A stretch of DNA of 64,000 nt from Maricaulis sp. Its GTDB lineage: Bacteria > Pseudomonadota > Alphaproteobacteria > Caulobacterales > Maricaulaceae. Under the pieces are notes generated by a model. The model saw only the letters and a list, made by a program, of their open reading frames with translations. It did no database searches and was not told where the DNA came from. The DNA lies in assembly GCF_030149515.1 (NCBI RefSeq), contig NZ_JASBRI010000001.1:62001-126000 (forward strand), written 5' to 3'. Of the stretch, positions 1 to 10,071 are shown piece after piece; position 1 is the first letter of the stretch, and each line of letters opens with the position of its first letter. The translations under genes were made by a program, and so were the position numbers.

Positions 1-571
1 ACGACGGCTTCCACAGCACGAAATCGCAGGGGTCCTTCTTGTAGGGCGCCACTTCGACACGGGCCCCGGCGATCATGTCGTCCAGCGAGCGCTTGGACAG
101 CGCGCCATAGGCCTCATAGGACTTCACCGAGAACAGGACATGGCCCTCGGCCTCGTAGGCATGGCCGGTATCGACCAGGCGCTGCATCATCGCGATCATC
201 GGACCGATATGATCGGTCGCCTTGGGTTCCAGCGTCGGCGGGGCGATGCCCAGCGCGTCTAGATCCTCGCGATAGATGCGGGCAAACCGGGTCGCCACCG
301 CCTCGATGCTTTCACCGCTTTCGCGGGCTGCAGCCATGATCTTGTCGTCGATATCGGTGATATTGGCCGCCAGGACGACTCCGCTCTCGCCATATAGATG
401 CGCGAGCACGCGCCGCAGCACATCGAACACGACGGGCGGGCGGGCATTGCCGATATGGGCGTAGGAATAGACCGTCGGACCGCAGACATACATCGTCACC
501 CGGCTCTCGTCGATCGGTTCGAAAACGCGTTTTTTTCGCGCCATCGTGTCGTAAAGAGTAAGCGATTTCAT
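1..571 (-). CDS. cysS: Cysteinyl-tRNA synthetase (N-terminal part, truncated by window start)
   Basis: Reverse-strand translation from ATG at 571: [54 protein letters not shown]...; CGPTVY and HIGNAR motifs of CysRS. Confidence 0.93.
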   Translation of the reverse strand, partial: MKSLTLYDTMARKKRVFEPIDESRVTMYVCGPTVYSYAHIGNARPPVVFDVLRRVLAHLYGESGVVLAANITDIDDKIMAAARESGESIEAVATRFARIYREDLDALGIAPPTLEPKATDHIGPMIAMMQRLVDTGHAYEAEGHVLFSVKSYEAYGALSKRSLDDMIAGARVEVAPYKKDPCDFVLWKPS

Positions 572-803
572 GATGCTATCTATCCGCCAACTATCCAGAT
601 ACTGAAAAATGCATACGCCGCATGCGGTCCTATCATTGGAAACGGCGCTGGGAAGCCTTAAATACGGGCAAGCGCGCAAGCGTGGAAACAGAGGATTTCA
701 GGCACCGCCCTGCAAAAAGAGCGGTCTGTGCATCCTCGATCCGGAAACCGGCACTACGGCTGCGTCGTATACCAGCGGAGCCGACCCGACAACGAAAGGA
801 TCC

Positions 804-1427
804 ATGAGGATGGACGCCGTGACACCTGAAGCCGTGCGCCTAGCTGGCGCTGCCAACACCCGTCCCACCCGCGAAGAGGCCGAAGAGGCCGTCCGCACGC
901 TCATTTCCTGGGCCGGAGACGATCCCGCCCGCGAAGGCCTGATCGATACGCCCAAGCGCGTCGTGAAAGCCTGGGAAGAGTGGTTCTCGGGCTATCAGGC
1001 CGACCCCCTGCAGGCCCTGGGCCGCACCTTCGAGGATGTGCAGGGCTATGACGACATGGTCATGCTGACCAATATCGATGTCGAGAGCCATTGCGAACAC
1101 CATCTCGCGCCGATCCTCGGAGTGGCTCATGTCGCCTACCTGCCGCAGAATTCCGTCGTCGGCATTTCCAAGATCGCCCGTGTCGTCGAGATCTTCTCCA
1201 AGCGCATGCAGACGCAGGAGACGATGACGGCCCAGATCGCCGACGCCCTGAACGAGGCGATGAGCCCGCGCGGCGTGGCAGTTCTGATCGATGCGAAGCA
1301 CCAGTGCATGACCACGCGCGGCGTACACCATCCGAACGTCTCGACCATCACCACCACCTTCACCGGCGAATTCAAGACCGACGCCGCACTGAAGGACCGC
1401 TTCATGCGCCTGGTGGAACGGGCCTAG
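804..1427 (+). CDS. folE: GTP cyclohydrolase I
   Basis: ORF 609..1427, likely start ATG 804; ESHCEHHLAPILGVAHVAYLP and QERMT-like motif, C-terminal GVHHPNVSTITTTFTG region typical of FolE. Confidence 0.95.
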   Translation: MRMDAVTPEAVRLAGAANTRPTREEAEEAVRTLISWAGDDPAREGLIDTPKRVVKAWEEWFSGYQADPLQALGRTFEDVQGYDDMVMLTNIDVESHCEHHLAPILGVAHVAYLPQNSVVGISKIARVVEIFSKRMQTQETMTAQIADALNEAMSPRGVAVLIDAKHQCMTTRGVHHPNVSTITTTFTGEFKTDAALKDRFMRLVERA

Positions 1428-1469
1428 GAAACAAACGGCCAATAAAAGCGTTGTAATAGCGATGTAATA

Positions 1470-1508
1470 AATTGCACCCCGTGCGCCTGCAGGCCATGGG
1501 GTGCAATT
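1470..1508 (+). terminator. Hairpin downstream of folE (possible terminator)
   Basis: Perfect 11-bp stem aattgcacccc / ggggtgcaatt; no T-tract after it on the + strand. Confidence 0.45.
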
Positions 1509-1597
1509 ATCATGGATCGCTGTTAGGGCTTTTGCGTTCCCAATACATTGAGCGTGTTTGGGCTCAATACCGTTTCGCAACCCGGGAAGACATCGAC

Positions 1598-1987
1598 ATG
1601 ACGCAAAAGATTTTCGCCGCCGCCCTTGCCGCCGCCCTGACCGCAGGGACCGCCGCTGCTCCGGCTCTCGCCCAGGACGCCGCCGGCATGCAGGAACAGG
1701 CACCCCAGACCTTCGAACTGACCGACGAGCAGGTCCTTGCCTTCATCGAGGCCGCCCAGGGCATAAATGCGCTCGTCCAGGAGATCCAGCCGCAAATCCA
1801 GGCCGCGGAGACGCCGGAAGCCCAGCAGCAGATCCAGCAGGACGCCCAGGCCCAGATGGCGGGTATTGTGGAAGAGGCCGGCCTGACGGTGGTCGAGTAC
1901 AATTCCATCGCCAATGCCGCCCGCAACGATGAAAGCGTCGCCGCTCGCATCCGCGAAACCGCGCAGGCACAACAGTCCGCGCAATAG
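1598..1987 (+). CDS. DUF4168-like secreted protein
   Basis: Signal peptide MTQKIFAAALAAALTAGTAAAPALAQ, then FELTDEQVLAFIEAAQGI...VEYNSIANAARNDESVAARI, resembling DUF4168. Confidence 0.7.
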   Translation: MTQKIFAAALAAALTAGTAAAPALAQDAAGMQEQAPQTFELTDEQVLAFIEAAQGINALVQEIQPQIQAAETPEAQQQIQQDAQAQMAGIVEEAGLTVVEYNSIANAARNDESVAARIRETAQAQQSAQ

Positions 1988-2012
1988 GCCGCGGACGCCG
2001 TTTATCAGCAGA

Positions 2013-2039
2013 AACGGGCGGCCCGGCGGGCCGCCCGTT
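2013..2039. terminator. Intrinsic hairpin between convergent genes
   Basis: Perfect 12-bp stem aacgggcggccc / gggccgcccgtt with 3-nt loop between convergent ORFs. Confidence 0.6.
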
Positions 2040-2052
2040 CTCGTGTGCAGCG

Positions 2053-2673
2053 TTACATCGCTTCCAGCAGGCCTTCCGCCTCGAGCGCGGCCCGGACTGC
2101 CGGACGCGCATGCACACGGTCCATGAAGGCTGCCAGACGCGGCCGCTCGCCCAGGCCAACGCCCGTCGGGCCGGCCCAGTTGGTCAGGGTGTACAGATAC
2201 GCGTCGGCAATGGTGAAATCCGGACCGGTCAGGTAATCCCGGCCGTCAGCCAGAGATTGCTCGATGTAGTCGAGCCGGCTGCGAACCTTGTCGATCGCCG
2301 CCGCCTTGTCGGCTTCCGGGGCCTTCGGGTTGAACAGAGGGCCGAAGGACTTGTGCAATTCCGACGACAGAAAGGTCAGCCATTCATTTACCCGGGTGCG
2401 TTCCAGCGTGCCCGGCGCCGGCGCCAGGCCGGCATCGGGATATGTGTCGGCGATGTGCTGGACCAGCGCCGCGCCCTCGGTCAGCAGCACGCCGGAACCG
2501 ATGTCGAGCGCCGGAACATAACCTTTCGGATTGACCTCGCGGAAGGACCGGCCGGACGCGGCGATCACGCCCCTGGCGAGATCGACCTGTTCGAGTTCCA
2601 CGTCCACACCCGCTTCCCGCAGGGCGATATGCGGCGACAGGGAACAGGCGCCGGGGGAAAAATAGAGTTTCAT
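2053..2673 (-). CDS. Glutathione S-transferase family protein
   Basis: MKLYFSPGACSLSPHIALREAGVDVELEQVDL...NPKGYVPALDIGSGVLLTEGAALVQHIADTYP; GST N- and C-domain motifs. Confidence 0.9.
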   Translation of the reverse strand: MKLYFSPGACSLSPHIALREAGVDVELEQVDLARGVIAASGRSFREVNPKGYVPALDIGSGVLLTEGAALVQHIADTYPDAGLAPAPGTLERTRVNEWLTFLSSELHKSFGPLFNPKAPEADKAAAIDKVRSRLDYIEQSLADGRDYLTGPDFTIADAYLYTLTNWAGPTGVGLGERPRLAAFMDRVHARPAVRAALEAEGLLEAM

Positions 2674-2702
2674 GGATAATTTCCTTCTTCGGTGGGGGAG
2701 GA

Positions 2703-3791
2703 TCACGCGCCGGCGGGGGCCGGCGCGCGGGCGGGTGAAGCGGTGGTAAGCTCGGTCATGAGATCGCCGGCGCGGCGATGCGTGAGAAGCGGCGCACCCT
2801 GGCCGGCGTAGAGCGATGCGAAATCCTCGTCGCCCGCCTCGATCGCGGCGCGCTTGAGATGCCCGAGGAACCAGGCCTGGACCGGAAAAGGCGGGAGATC
2901 GGCCGCACGCGCTTCCATTTCGGCAATGACGCGATTGGGAATGCCCCGCGCCAGACGGCCGGTATAGGCACGGGTGAGAACCGTATGGCGCGCGCGTGGT
3001 GAAAACAGCACGTCGCGATGGGCATCACTCGTGCCGGACTCCGCGCAGGCCAGAAAGGCCGTGCCCAGCTGGGCGGCGCCGGCGCCCAGTGTCAGGGCGG
3101 CATCGATACCGGCCCGGTCCGCAATACCGCCCGCCGCGATGACGGGCCGTTTCAGACGGGCCGCGATCTGCCGGGTCAGGGGCAATGTTCCGACGAGATT
3201 GTTGTCGGCCGGTTCCAGGAAGGCCGGGCGGTGACCGCCGGCTTCAAATCCCGTCGCCAGAACGAGATCGACGCCTGCCGCATCCAGCGCTTCCGCTTCG
3301 GCCAGCGTCGTGGCCGCGCCCAGGGTGAGGATGTCGCGTTCGCGGCAGGCTTTCAGCGTCACCGCGTCGGGAATGCCGAACACGAAGGAAAACACCCGCG
3401 GGCGGGTCTCCAGGATCGCTTCGGCCTGGTCTTCGAAGCGCGGATGATAGCGTGCCTGCGGCTCGGGCTTGTCCAGCCCGTATTCGCGGAAGAAGGGAGC
3501 GAAGACCGGCCAGACGGCGTCGAAGGCGTCCCGGGAAAAGGGGTCGCCGCCCGGATCGTGGTCGGAAACCCAGAGATTGAGGGCGAAGGGCTCGTCCGTC
3601 GCCGCCCGCAGTTCGGCAGCCAGATCCTCGATCCCGTCCGGATCGAGAATATGCGCTCCGAACGAGCCCAGCCCGCCAGCATTTGAAACAGTGGCGGCCA
3701 GTTCTACCGTCGACAATCCGCCACCGAACGGTCCCTGGACAATCGGGTGGCGCAGTCCGATACGCCGTTGAGCTTCGCTTGCATCCGCCAT
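2703..3791 (-). CDS. Nitronate monooxygenase / 2-nitropropane dioxygenase family
   Basis: RHPIVQGPFGGGLSTVELAATVSNAGGLGSFGA...AAGGIADRAGIDAALTLGAGAAQLGTAFL; FMN TIM-barrel NMO signature. Confidence 0.88.
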   Translation of the reverse strand: MADASEAQRRIGLRHPIVQGPFGGGLSTVELAATVSNAGGLGSFGAHILDPDGIEDLAAELRAATDEPFALNLWVSDHDPGGDPFSRDAFDAVWPVFAPFFREYGLDKPEPQARYHPRFEDQAEAILETRPRVFSFVFGIPDAVTLKACRERDILTLGAATTLAEAEALDAAGVDLVLATGFEAGGHRPAFLEPADNNLVGTLPLTRQIAARLKRPVIAAGGIADRAGIDAALTLGAGAAQLGTAFLACAESGTSDAHRDVLFSPRARHTVLTRAYTGRLARGIPNRVIAEMEARAADLPPFPVQAWFLGHLKRAAIEAGDEDFASLYAGQGAPLLTHRRAGDLMTELTTASPARAPAPAGA

Positions 3792-3922
3792 CCTGAAGGC
3801 CTCCTGTCCGATGCGGTCGGAGGCTCAGATGGGATCCCTGATTACGAAATGTAACCTTGTCGCTTCAGGTAAGGAATATTTTGTACTATCCCTGTGGTAA
3901 GCTGCTTCCGGGAGGCACAGTC

Positions 3923-4285
3923 ATGCTCAAACGCCGGCACAACCGGTCCGCTCCGCTCGACGACGGGGTGGGTTGCCCCGTGAACGAGTGCATGAGATTG
4001 CTGGGCGGTGCCTGGACGCCGTATGTGATCTGGCATCTGAGCGGTGGACCGCGGCGCTTTTCCGAGCTGGAAAACGACATACCGCCGATCTCGGCGAAAG
4101 TGCTTTCGGCCCGGCTGAAGGAACTCGTCGCCAAGGGCGTCGTCATGCGCACCGTTCAGCCGACTTCCCCGCCCAGCGTCGAATACTCCCTCAGCGAACT
4201 GGGCCGCGAGCTCCTGCCGGTAATCGAAGCGATCGTCGATGTAGGAACACGGCTCAAGCGTTCGGCAGGTGTGTGCGACGTCTGA
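3923..4285 (+). CDS. HxlR-family transcriptional regulator
   Basis: GCPVNECMRLLGGAWTPYVIWHLSGGPRRFSELENDIPPISAKVLSARLKELVAKGVV; HxlR winged-helix; SD gggaggcac upstream of ATG 3923. Confidence 0.9.
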   Translation: MLKRRHNRSAPLDDGVGCPVNECMRLLGGAWTPYVIWHLSGGPRRFSELENDIPPISAKVLSARLKELVAKGVVMRTVQPTSPPSVEYSLSELGRELLPVIEAIVDVGTRLKRSAGVCDV

Positions 4286-4339
4286 GCGCCGTAGCCCGCC
4301 TTCCCGTCAAGGTGCCGGAGAAGGCCGGCCCCGGGTTTC

Positions 4340-6037
4340 CTATTCCACTCGCTCCACCACCGGAACCGAGCCGTCCGCAGTGCGCTCCAGACGCCAGCGG
4401 CTGTCGAGCCCGGCACGATAGTCGCGCTGAAGAATGGTGGACACGGTAACGTATTCGGCCTCCGCCGCCTCCGGCGTCAGGGTCAGGCGGATATAGCCGT
4501 GGTCTTCCATATTGCAGTGGCGCACATCGGTGTTCGCATCGGCCATCATCTGTCCGTAATCGACACCGGGCGCCTTGAAGGACGAGAAGGGCGAAGGCGA
4601 GGTCACCGAAGTGCCGACGAATTCCGTGCCGATCCGGTGTCCGCCCGCATCGACCAGATCGTTGGCCCAGAAGGAGTGCACGTCGCCGGTGATGGTGATG
4701 ACATCGGCCTGCGCGTCGCGCAGGGCCGAAAACAGACGTTCGCGCTCGGCCGGATAGCCGTCCCACATGTCCAGATTGAAGGGGATGTCGAAGCGCGTGC
4801 GCAGGATGAAATTGCGCGCGAACTCGCTATCCCGCGTCGCCCACCAGCGCAGCCAGCCGGGCATTTCCCGCGAGAAGTCCGGGAAATTCACGCGTGACAT
4901 GATCACCTGGTTGGCCAGGATGCGCCAGGTTTTGCCCGCTGCGACAGACGCCGCGCAGGCTTCGCGTATACGCGCGATCTGCTCCGGCCCGATCAGCTCG
5001 CGGTCCCCGTCCCCCACTACATCGCGCTTCCACGACTCGACGGCGGCAAGAACTTCGGAATCCTCGATGTCGGCATCGGAGGCCACCGGGAAGCTGTCCT
5101 GCAGGATTTCCTGGTCACGCGCGGACAGCCGGCTTTCGATCAGGCACAGCGTCGCCAGATCGCCGATCTCGTAGGCGCCGTAGCGATGGCGCAGATCGTC
5201 CGGCTCGCGCGAGGGCGTCCAGTCATACCAGGCCCGCAGGGCGGCGTTGCGCCGGTCGTCCCACGAGCCCTCACCCTCATTGTGGTTCTGGGCGCCACCG
5301 GTCCAGGAATTATTGGCCGTCTCGTGATCGTCCCAGCTCATGATCCAGGGCGCCGCACCGTGCAGCGCCTGAAGGTCGGGATCCGACTTGTACTGGGCGT
5401 GGCGCGCCACATAGTCCTCGTAGGAGACGATCTCGTGCAGCGGATCGGGTACACGGTTCAGCGCCTGCGCATTCCCCGTGGCATAGCCGCCATACCCGTA
5501 TTCGTAGATGTAGTCGCCCAGATGGACGACCAGGTCGAGATCGCCATTCCCGGCAGCTTCGCGATAGGCATTGAAATGCCCGGCCGGGAAATTGGAGCAG
5601 GAGAACACGCCGATGCGGAACCGGCTGACCGCGCCTTCGGGCAAGGTGCGGGTGACGCCCGTGGGGGAATAGGTCTCGCCCAGGCGGAAACGGTAGAAAT
5701 AACGCCTTCCGGGCTGGAGTCCCGTGGCCAGGATCTTCAGGGTACCCAGGGGCTGGGGCCGGATATAGGTGCGCTCTTCGCCCTGCTGGAAAACAATGTC
5801 GGAGAAAGCCTCGTCGTGCGCCAGCTCGACGCCGCGATAGCCGCCGGCATCGTCGCTGAGCGCCGTCCACAACATCACCGAGGTCTGGTCGGGATCGCCC
5901 GAGGCAACACCATGGCGGAAATGCCCCTCGCCGCGGGGCTGGAAGGTGTCCGGCTTCGGCGAACAGGCGCTGGCGGCCAGACCGGTTCCCGCCGCTCCGA
6001 TCAGTGCGCCGCGGCGCGTAAGAGATGTCTTCGTCAT
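4340..6037 (-). CDS. phoD: Alkaline phosphatase D family protein with Tat/lipobox signal
   Basis: MTKTSLTRRGALIGAAGTGLAASAC signal; FSCSNFPAGHFNAYREAA...DLVVHLGDYIYEYG...SWDDHETANNSW...ITGDVHSFWAND, PhoD-type. Confidence 0.88.
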   Translation of the reverse strand: MTKTSLTRRGALIGAAGTGLAASACSPKPDTFQPRGEGHFRHGVASGDPDQTSVMLWTALSDDAGGYRGVELAHDEAFSDIVFQQGEERTYIRPQPLGTLKILATGLQPGRRYFYRFRLGETYSPTGVTRTLPEGAVSRFRIGVFSCSNFPAGHFNAYREAAGNGDLDLVVHLGDYIYEYGYGGYATGNAQALNRVPDPLHEIVSYEDYVARHAQYKSDPDLQALHGAAPWIMSWDDHETANNSWTGGAQNHNEGEGSWDDRRNAALRAWYDWTPSREPDDLRHRYGAYEIGDLATLCLIESRLSARDQEILQDSFPVASDADIEDSEVLAAVESWKRDVVGDGDRELIGPEQIARIREACAASVAAGKTWRILANQVIMSRVNFPDFSREMPGWLRWWATRDSEFARNFILRTRFDIPFNLDMWDGYPAERERLFSALRDAQADVITITGDVHSFWANDLVDAGGHRIGTEFVGTSVTSPSPFSSFKAPGVDYGQMMADANTDVRHCNMEDHGYIRLTLTPEAAEAEYVTVSTILQRDYRAGLDSRWRLERTADGSVPVVERVE

Positions 6038-6345
6038 GCCGTCCCCCGCGGTTCGATATCGAAGACCACTAAACCGTATTCGCGACGACTTCACTACGAT
6101 ACGTGCCGGAAGGCCGTGCGCCGAACTCCCCCAGGCCCCGGCACACGGCCTTCCCCCACATCCTCGCAGGGCAGATGAAGCGACGCGCAGCATGCGGTCA
6201 CGCGTCCCGGTCCAGTGTCAGACGTCGACGCCGGCCCGGACGCCGTAAAGCATGGGGGGCGCTGGCAATGACGCTTTGCCGACAAGGCCGTGACAGGTAG
6301 ATCACGCGCTACAGCAACAGACGGTGCGTTGCATTCCTGCACCGG

Positions 6346-7371
6346 TTGAGGAACTGTCCGGAGATGACCGGGATCGCCGAGACCACTCAGCTTACCGCCT
6401 CCAGCGAGGCCGCAGGCGCGCGCCTCGATCGCTGGCTGGCGGCCGAGATCGACACGCTGTCGCGCTCGCGGCTGAAGGCACTGATCGAGGACGGGCAACT
6501 GCGGGTCGACGGATCGGTTTTCACCGACCCATCGGCCAAGGTGGTGGAGGGCGCGCGCTATACGCTCGCCATTCCCGCCCCCCGCCCGGCCGAGCCGACG
6601 CCGGAAAGGATGGATCTCGACGTCCTGTTCGAGGACGGCGACCTGATCGTGCTGTTGAAACCGGCCGGCCTCGCCGTGCACCCGGCCGCCGGGAACTGGA
6701 CAGGCACGCTGGTGCATGGCCTGCTGCATCATTGCGCCGGCTCGCTGTCGGGTATTGGCGGTGTGGAACGTCCCGGCATCGTGCACCGGCTCGACAAGGA
6801 CACGTCCGGAGTGATGGTCGCCGCCAAGTCGGATACCGCGCATCAGGGCCTGACCGCCCAGTTCGCCGCCCACAGTGTCGAGCGCGCCTATGTCGCCTTC
6901 ACCCGCAATGCGCCCAGTCCCAAGGCCGGACGGGTCGAGACGCAGATCGTGCGCTCCCAGCAGGACCGCAAGAAATTCACCGTGCCGCGCGATCCGGCCA
7001 GCGAGGCCGGCAAACACGCCATTACCAATTACCTCACCCTGGCCCGCTACGGCCAGGCGCCGGACATGGCCGTCGGCACGGGGCTGGCGGCAAAGGTGGA
7101 ATGCCGTCTGGAAACCGGCCGCACCCACCAGATCCGCGTCCACATGGCCCATATCGGCTGCCCGCTGCTGGGCGATCCGGTCTATGGACACAAGCGCGGC
7201 AATCTGCTCGCGACAGCGGACAATGGCCGGGAGCTGAAGGATTTCCGCCGGCAGGCCCTGCATGCGGCAATCCTGGGTTTCGACCATCCGGTCACCGGCC
7301 AGCAGCTGCGCTTCGAGGCGGATCTGCCCAAGGACATGCAGCGCCTGGAGAAATTCCTTCTGCGATTGTAG
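6346..7371 (+). CDS. RluA/RluD-family 23S rRNA pseudouridine synthase
   Basis: S4 domain, then GIVHRLDKDTSGVMVAAKSDTAHQGL catalytic motif; likely start ATG 6364. Confidence 0.92.
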   Translation: MRNCPEMTGIAETTQLTASSEAAGARLDRWLAAEIDTLSRSRLKALIEDGQLRVDGSVFTDPSAKVVEGARYTLAIPAPRPAEPTPERMDLDVLFEDGDLIVLLKPAGLAVHPAAGNWTGTLVHGLLHHCAGSLSGIGGVERPGIVHRLDKDTSGVMVAAKSDTAHQGLTAQFAAHSVERAYVAFTRNAPSPKAGRVETQIVRSQQDRKKFTVPRDPASEAGKHAITNYLTLARYGQAPDMAVGTGLAAKVECRLETGRTHQIRVHMAHIGCPLLGDPVYGHKRGNLLATADNGRELKDFRRQALHAAILGFDHPVTGQQLRFEADLPKDMQRLEKFLLRL

Positions 7372-7436
7372 CAACCGAACTGGACGCCGGCCTCCCCGGG
7401 GGCCATGGATAGGACGGATCGCGAGGAAAGCTTGCC

Positions 7437-8654
7437 ATGACTGAGAATCAGGCACCGGAAACGGCAACACGCGGCGTCGGCGGTTCCACGCCGGACGCAG
7501 AGCTGGCCCGGCTCAACCCCATGCTGAATGACTGCCGCCCCACTTCCGCAGATCGCTATCGTGCGCGGCTGGACGGCCTGGCACGGCGATTGAGGGCTGA
7601 CGGTTTCGCCGCGGCCTGGCTCAATGCCGGCAGCAACCTGACCTATTACACCGGCCTCGTCTGGCGGCCCTCCGAACGGCTGGTCGGCGCCTTGTTCACG
7701 GCCGATGGCGACCTGACCTATGTCGGCCCCGAGTTCGAACGCGGCACGATCGAGGGTTTTATGCGCCTGGACGCGCCTCTGCGCGGATGGGAGGAGCATG
7801 AGGATCCCTATGCGCTGACCGGATCGCTGCTGACGGGTGGCGATCTCGCCATCGATCCGGCCACCCCCCTCACCGTTGCCCGGGCGCTCGAATTCGGCTG
7901 GCCGGGCGCCTGCCGCGACGGCGACGAACTTGTTCTCTGCGCCCGCCGGGAAAAGGATGCCGGCGAGATCGCGCTGATGCAGGCCGCCAAGACCGCCACG
8001 CTGGAGGTGCACAAGGCGGCCGCGCGCATCCTGAGACCCGGCATCTCCACCCGGGAGGTGACAGAGTTCATTCACGCCGCCCACAAGAGGATCGGTGCAC
8101 CTGGCGGTTCAACATTCTGCATTGTCCTGTTCGGACCGGATACGGCTTTCCCGCACGGCGTCGCGAGGCCCAAGACTCTGGAAGAGGGCGATATGGTGCT
8201 GATCGATTGCGGCTGCGCCATCCATGGCTACCAGTCCGACATCACCCGCTCCTACGTTTTCGGCGAACCGACAGCGCGCCAACGCGAGATCTGGAATGTG
8301 GAGAAGGAGGCCCAGATCGCCGCGTTCGAAGCCGCCCGTATCGGCGCACCCTGTTCGGCCGTGGACGCGGCGGCCCGCGCCGTAAACGAACGCCATGGCC
8401 TGGGTCCGGGGTATGCCCTGCCCGGCATGCCGCACCGGACCGGCCACGGTATAGGCCTGGACATCCACGAAAGCCCCTACCTGGTGGGCGGCGACGATAC
8501 GCCGCTGTCTGCCGGCATGTGTTTTTCCAACGAGCCCATGATCTGCGTTCCCGGCGAATTCGGTGTGCGCCTGGAGGATCATTTCTACATGACACCGCAG
8601 GGCCCGCGCTGGTTCACGGCGCCGTCAAGGTCGATCGACGATCCTTTCGGCTAG
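7437..8654 (+). CDS. M24-family metallopeptidase (Xaa-Pro aminopeptidase-like)
   Basis: VLIDCGCAIHGYQSDITRSYVFGE...GMPHRTGHGIGLDIHESPYLVGGDDTPLSAGMCFSNEPMI...VRLEDHFYMT metal-ligand motifs. Confidence 0.92.
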   Translation: MTENQAPETATRGVGGSTPDAELARLNPMLNDCRPTSADRYRARLDGLARRLRADGFAAAWLNAGSNLTYYTGLVWRPSERLVGALFTADGDLTYVGPEFERGTIEGFMRLDAPLRGWEEHEDPYALTGSLLTGGDLAIDPATPLTVARALEFGWPGACRDGDELVLCARREKDAGEIALMQAAKTATLEVHKAAARILRPGISTREVTEFIHAAHKRIGAPGGSTFCIVLFGPDTAFPHGVARPKTLEEGDMVLIDCGCAIHGYQSDITRSYVFGEPTARQREIWNVEKEAQIAAFEAARIGAPCSAVDAAARAVNERHGLGPGYALPGMPHRTGHGIGLDIHESPYLVGGDDTPLSAGMCFSNEPMICVPGEFGVRLEDHFYMTPQGPRWFTAPSRSIDDPFG

Positions 8655-8998
8655 GCCTGCCCCCCGCCGCTGGTCGCCTTCAGGCCCACAATTCCCAGCA
8701 GGATCATCGCCAGGAAGACGATCCGCGCCAGGGTAGCCGGTTCCTTGAAAACGAGGATGCCCACGGTCGCCACGCCGAGCGCGCCGATCCCGGTCCACAC
8801 GGCATAGGCCGTGCCGGCGGGCAGGTGTTTCATGGCGATGTAGAGCAGCGTCATCGAACCGATCAGCGCCAGCACCACACCGCCCTGCTGCCAGAGGGGC
8901 GCGTCCCGGCCGACATATTTGAAGCCGATCGCCCAGACCATTTCCAGAAGACCGCCCAGGACCAGGAGGGTCCACGGGCCCAGGAGCCCCGCGTTCAC
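8651..8998 (-). CDS. sugE: SMR-family transporter, SugE/Gdx-like
   Basis: LLVLGGLLEMVWAIGFKYV...LPAGTAYAVWTGIGALGVATVGILVFKEPATLARIVFLAMILLGIVGLKAT; four-TM SMR fold. Confidence 0.85.
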   Translation of the reverse strand: MNAGLLGPWTLLVLGGLLEMVWAIGFKYVGRDAPLWQQGGVVLALIGSMTLLYIAMKHLPAGTAYAVWTGIGALGVATVGILVFKEPATLARIVFLAMILLGIVGLKATSGGGQA

Positions 8999-9645
8999 GC
9001 CAGCGCCTCCGCATCGTAGTTGCGGGCCCAGACCCTTTTTATGACCGGATTACGCTCCAGCGCGTGCACGGCACCGGCGAGATGGGGGCAGTTCGCCTCG
9101 AACCAGTCGCGCCGGGGCGACCAGAAGCTCATCATCGCAACATAGACGTCCAGAAAACTCATATTCGCGCCCAGGAGACAGGGACCGGCGCACCCCTCGA
9201 ACGCCTCGTTCATGATCGTCCACATCGCCTTGCGGCGCTCATTGGCGCTGTGCCGCAGCGCTTCCTGAACCTCGGGATCGGGGTGATAGCGCGAAGGATC
9301 GTCCGACAGGGTGAAGGTGGAATAGATGCTGGCGGACAGAAAACTCATCCAGCGCAGGTATTGCGCCCTCTCAGGCGCATCCGGCGCCGGCACCAGGCCG
9401 GCCCCGGGATGGAGATCGCCGAGATAGGTCAGGATGGCGGCGCTCTCCGTCATCGGAGACCCGTCCGGCAGGATCAGCGCGGGCACCTGGCCCACCGGGT
9501 TTATGGCAGTAACGCGCCGGCGATTGGCCTCGTCGCCCAGCGGGTCGGCCTCGACAAATTCATAGTCCAGCCCCAGCAGCTCCAGTGCGGCCTCCACACA
9601 GACCGAACCGAAGCCCGACTGGCCGTACAGCGTATAGCTCATCAC
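8995..9645 (-). CDS. Glutathione S-transferase family protein
   Basis: MSYTLYGQSGFGSVCVEAALELLGLDYEFVEADPLG...NPVGQVPALILPDGSPMTESAAILTYLGD. Confidence 0.88.
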   Translation of the reverse strand: MMSYTLYGQSGFGSVCVEAALELLGLDYEFVEADPLGDEANRRRVTAINPVGQVPALILPDGSPMTESAAILTYLGDLHPGAGLVPAPDAPERAQYLRWMSFLSASIYSTFTLSDDPSRYHPDPEVQEALRHSANERRKAMWTIMNEAFEGCAGPCLLGANMSFLDVYVAMMSFWSPRRDWFEANCPHLAGAVHALERNPVIKRVWARNYDAEALA

Positions 9646-10034
9646 GCGTCCCCTATGGGTTTGTGCTCGGTGCCCTCGCCTTCGGTGACGAACAGCGCCT
9701 CGCCGGGCTCGTGCACCACACCGCGATGCCAGACGCCCGCTGGTACCAGCACTGCCTTGCCCGGGCCGAGCGGGACCGGGCGTTCACCCTCGGGCTCCTC
9801 CAGGATCACATCCATCCGCCCTGACAGCATCATCACCAATTCCTCTCCGGCCGGATGGCGCTCCCAGTGCGGGAAATCGCCCGTCATCGCCAGCACCATC
9901 GCGATACGGCCCGGATAGACTTTGCGGCCGCTGGCGAGATCGCCCCAGAAATCGCCGGAAGTGTCGATCTCCGACGCGCCACTGGGCGCCAGGTGGACAT
10001 AGGTATTGCGGGGATCGAAGGAAGAGCCGGGCAT
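9642..10034 (-). CDS. Cupin-domain protein
   Basis: GDFPHWERHPAGEELVMMLSGRMDVILEEPEGERPVPLGPGKAVLVPAGVWHRGVV; cupin motifs; ATGA overlap with downstream GST. Confidence 0.82.
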   Translation of the reverse strand: MPGSSFDPRNTYVHLAPSGASEIDTSGDFWGDLASGRKVYPGRIAMVLAMTGDFPHWERHPAGEELVMMLSGRMDVILEEPEGERPVPLGPGKAVLVPAGVWHRGVVHEPGEALFVTEGEGTEHKPIGDA

Positions 10035-10071
10035 GAATGCCTCCCGTCAGCCTGGTGTCAGCAGCGTTGTG

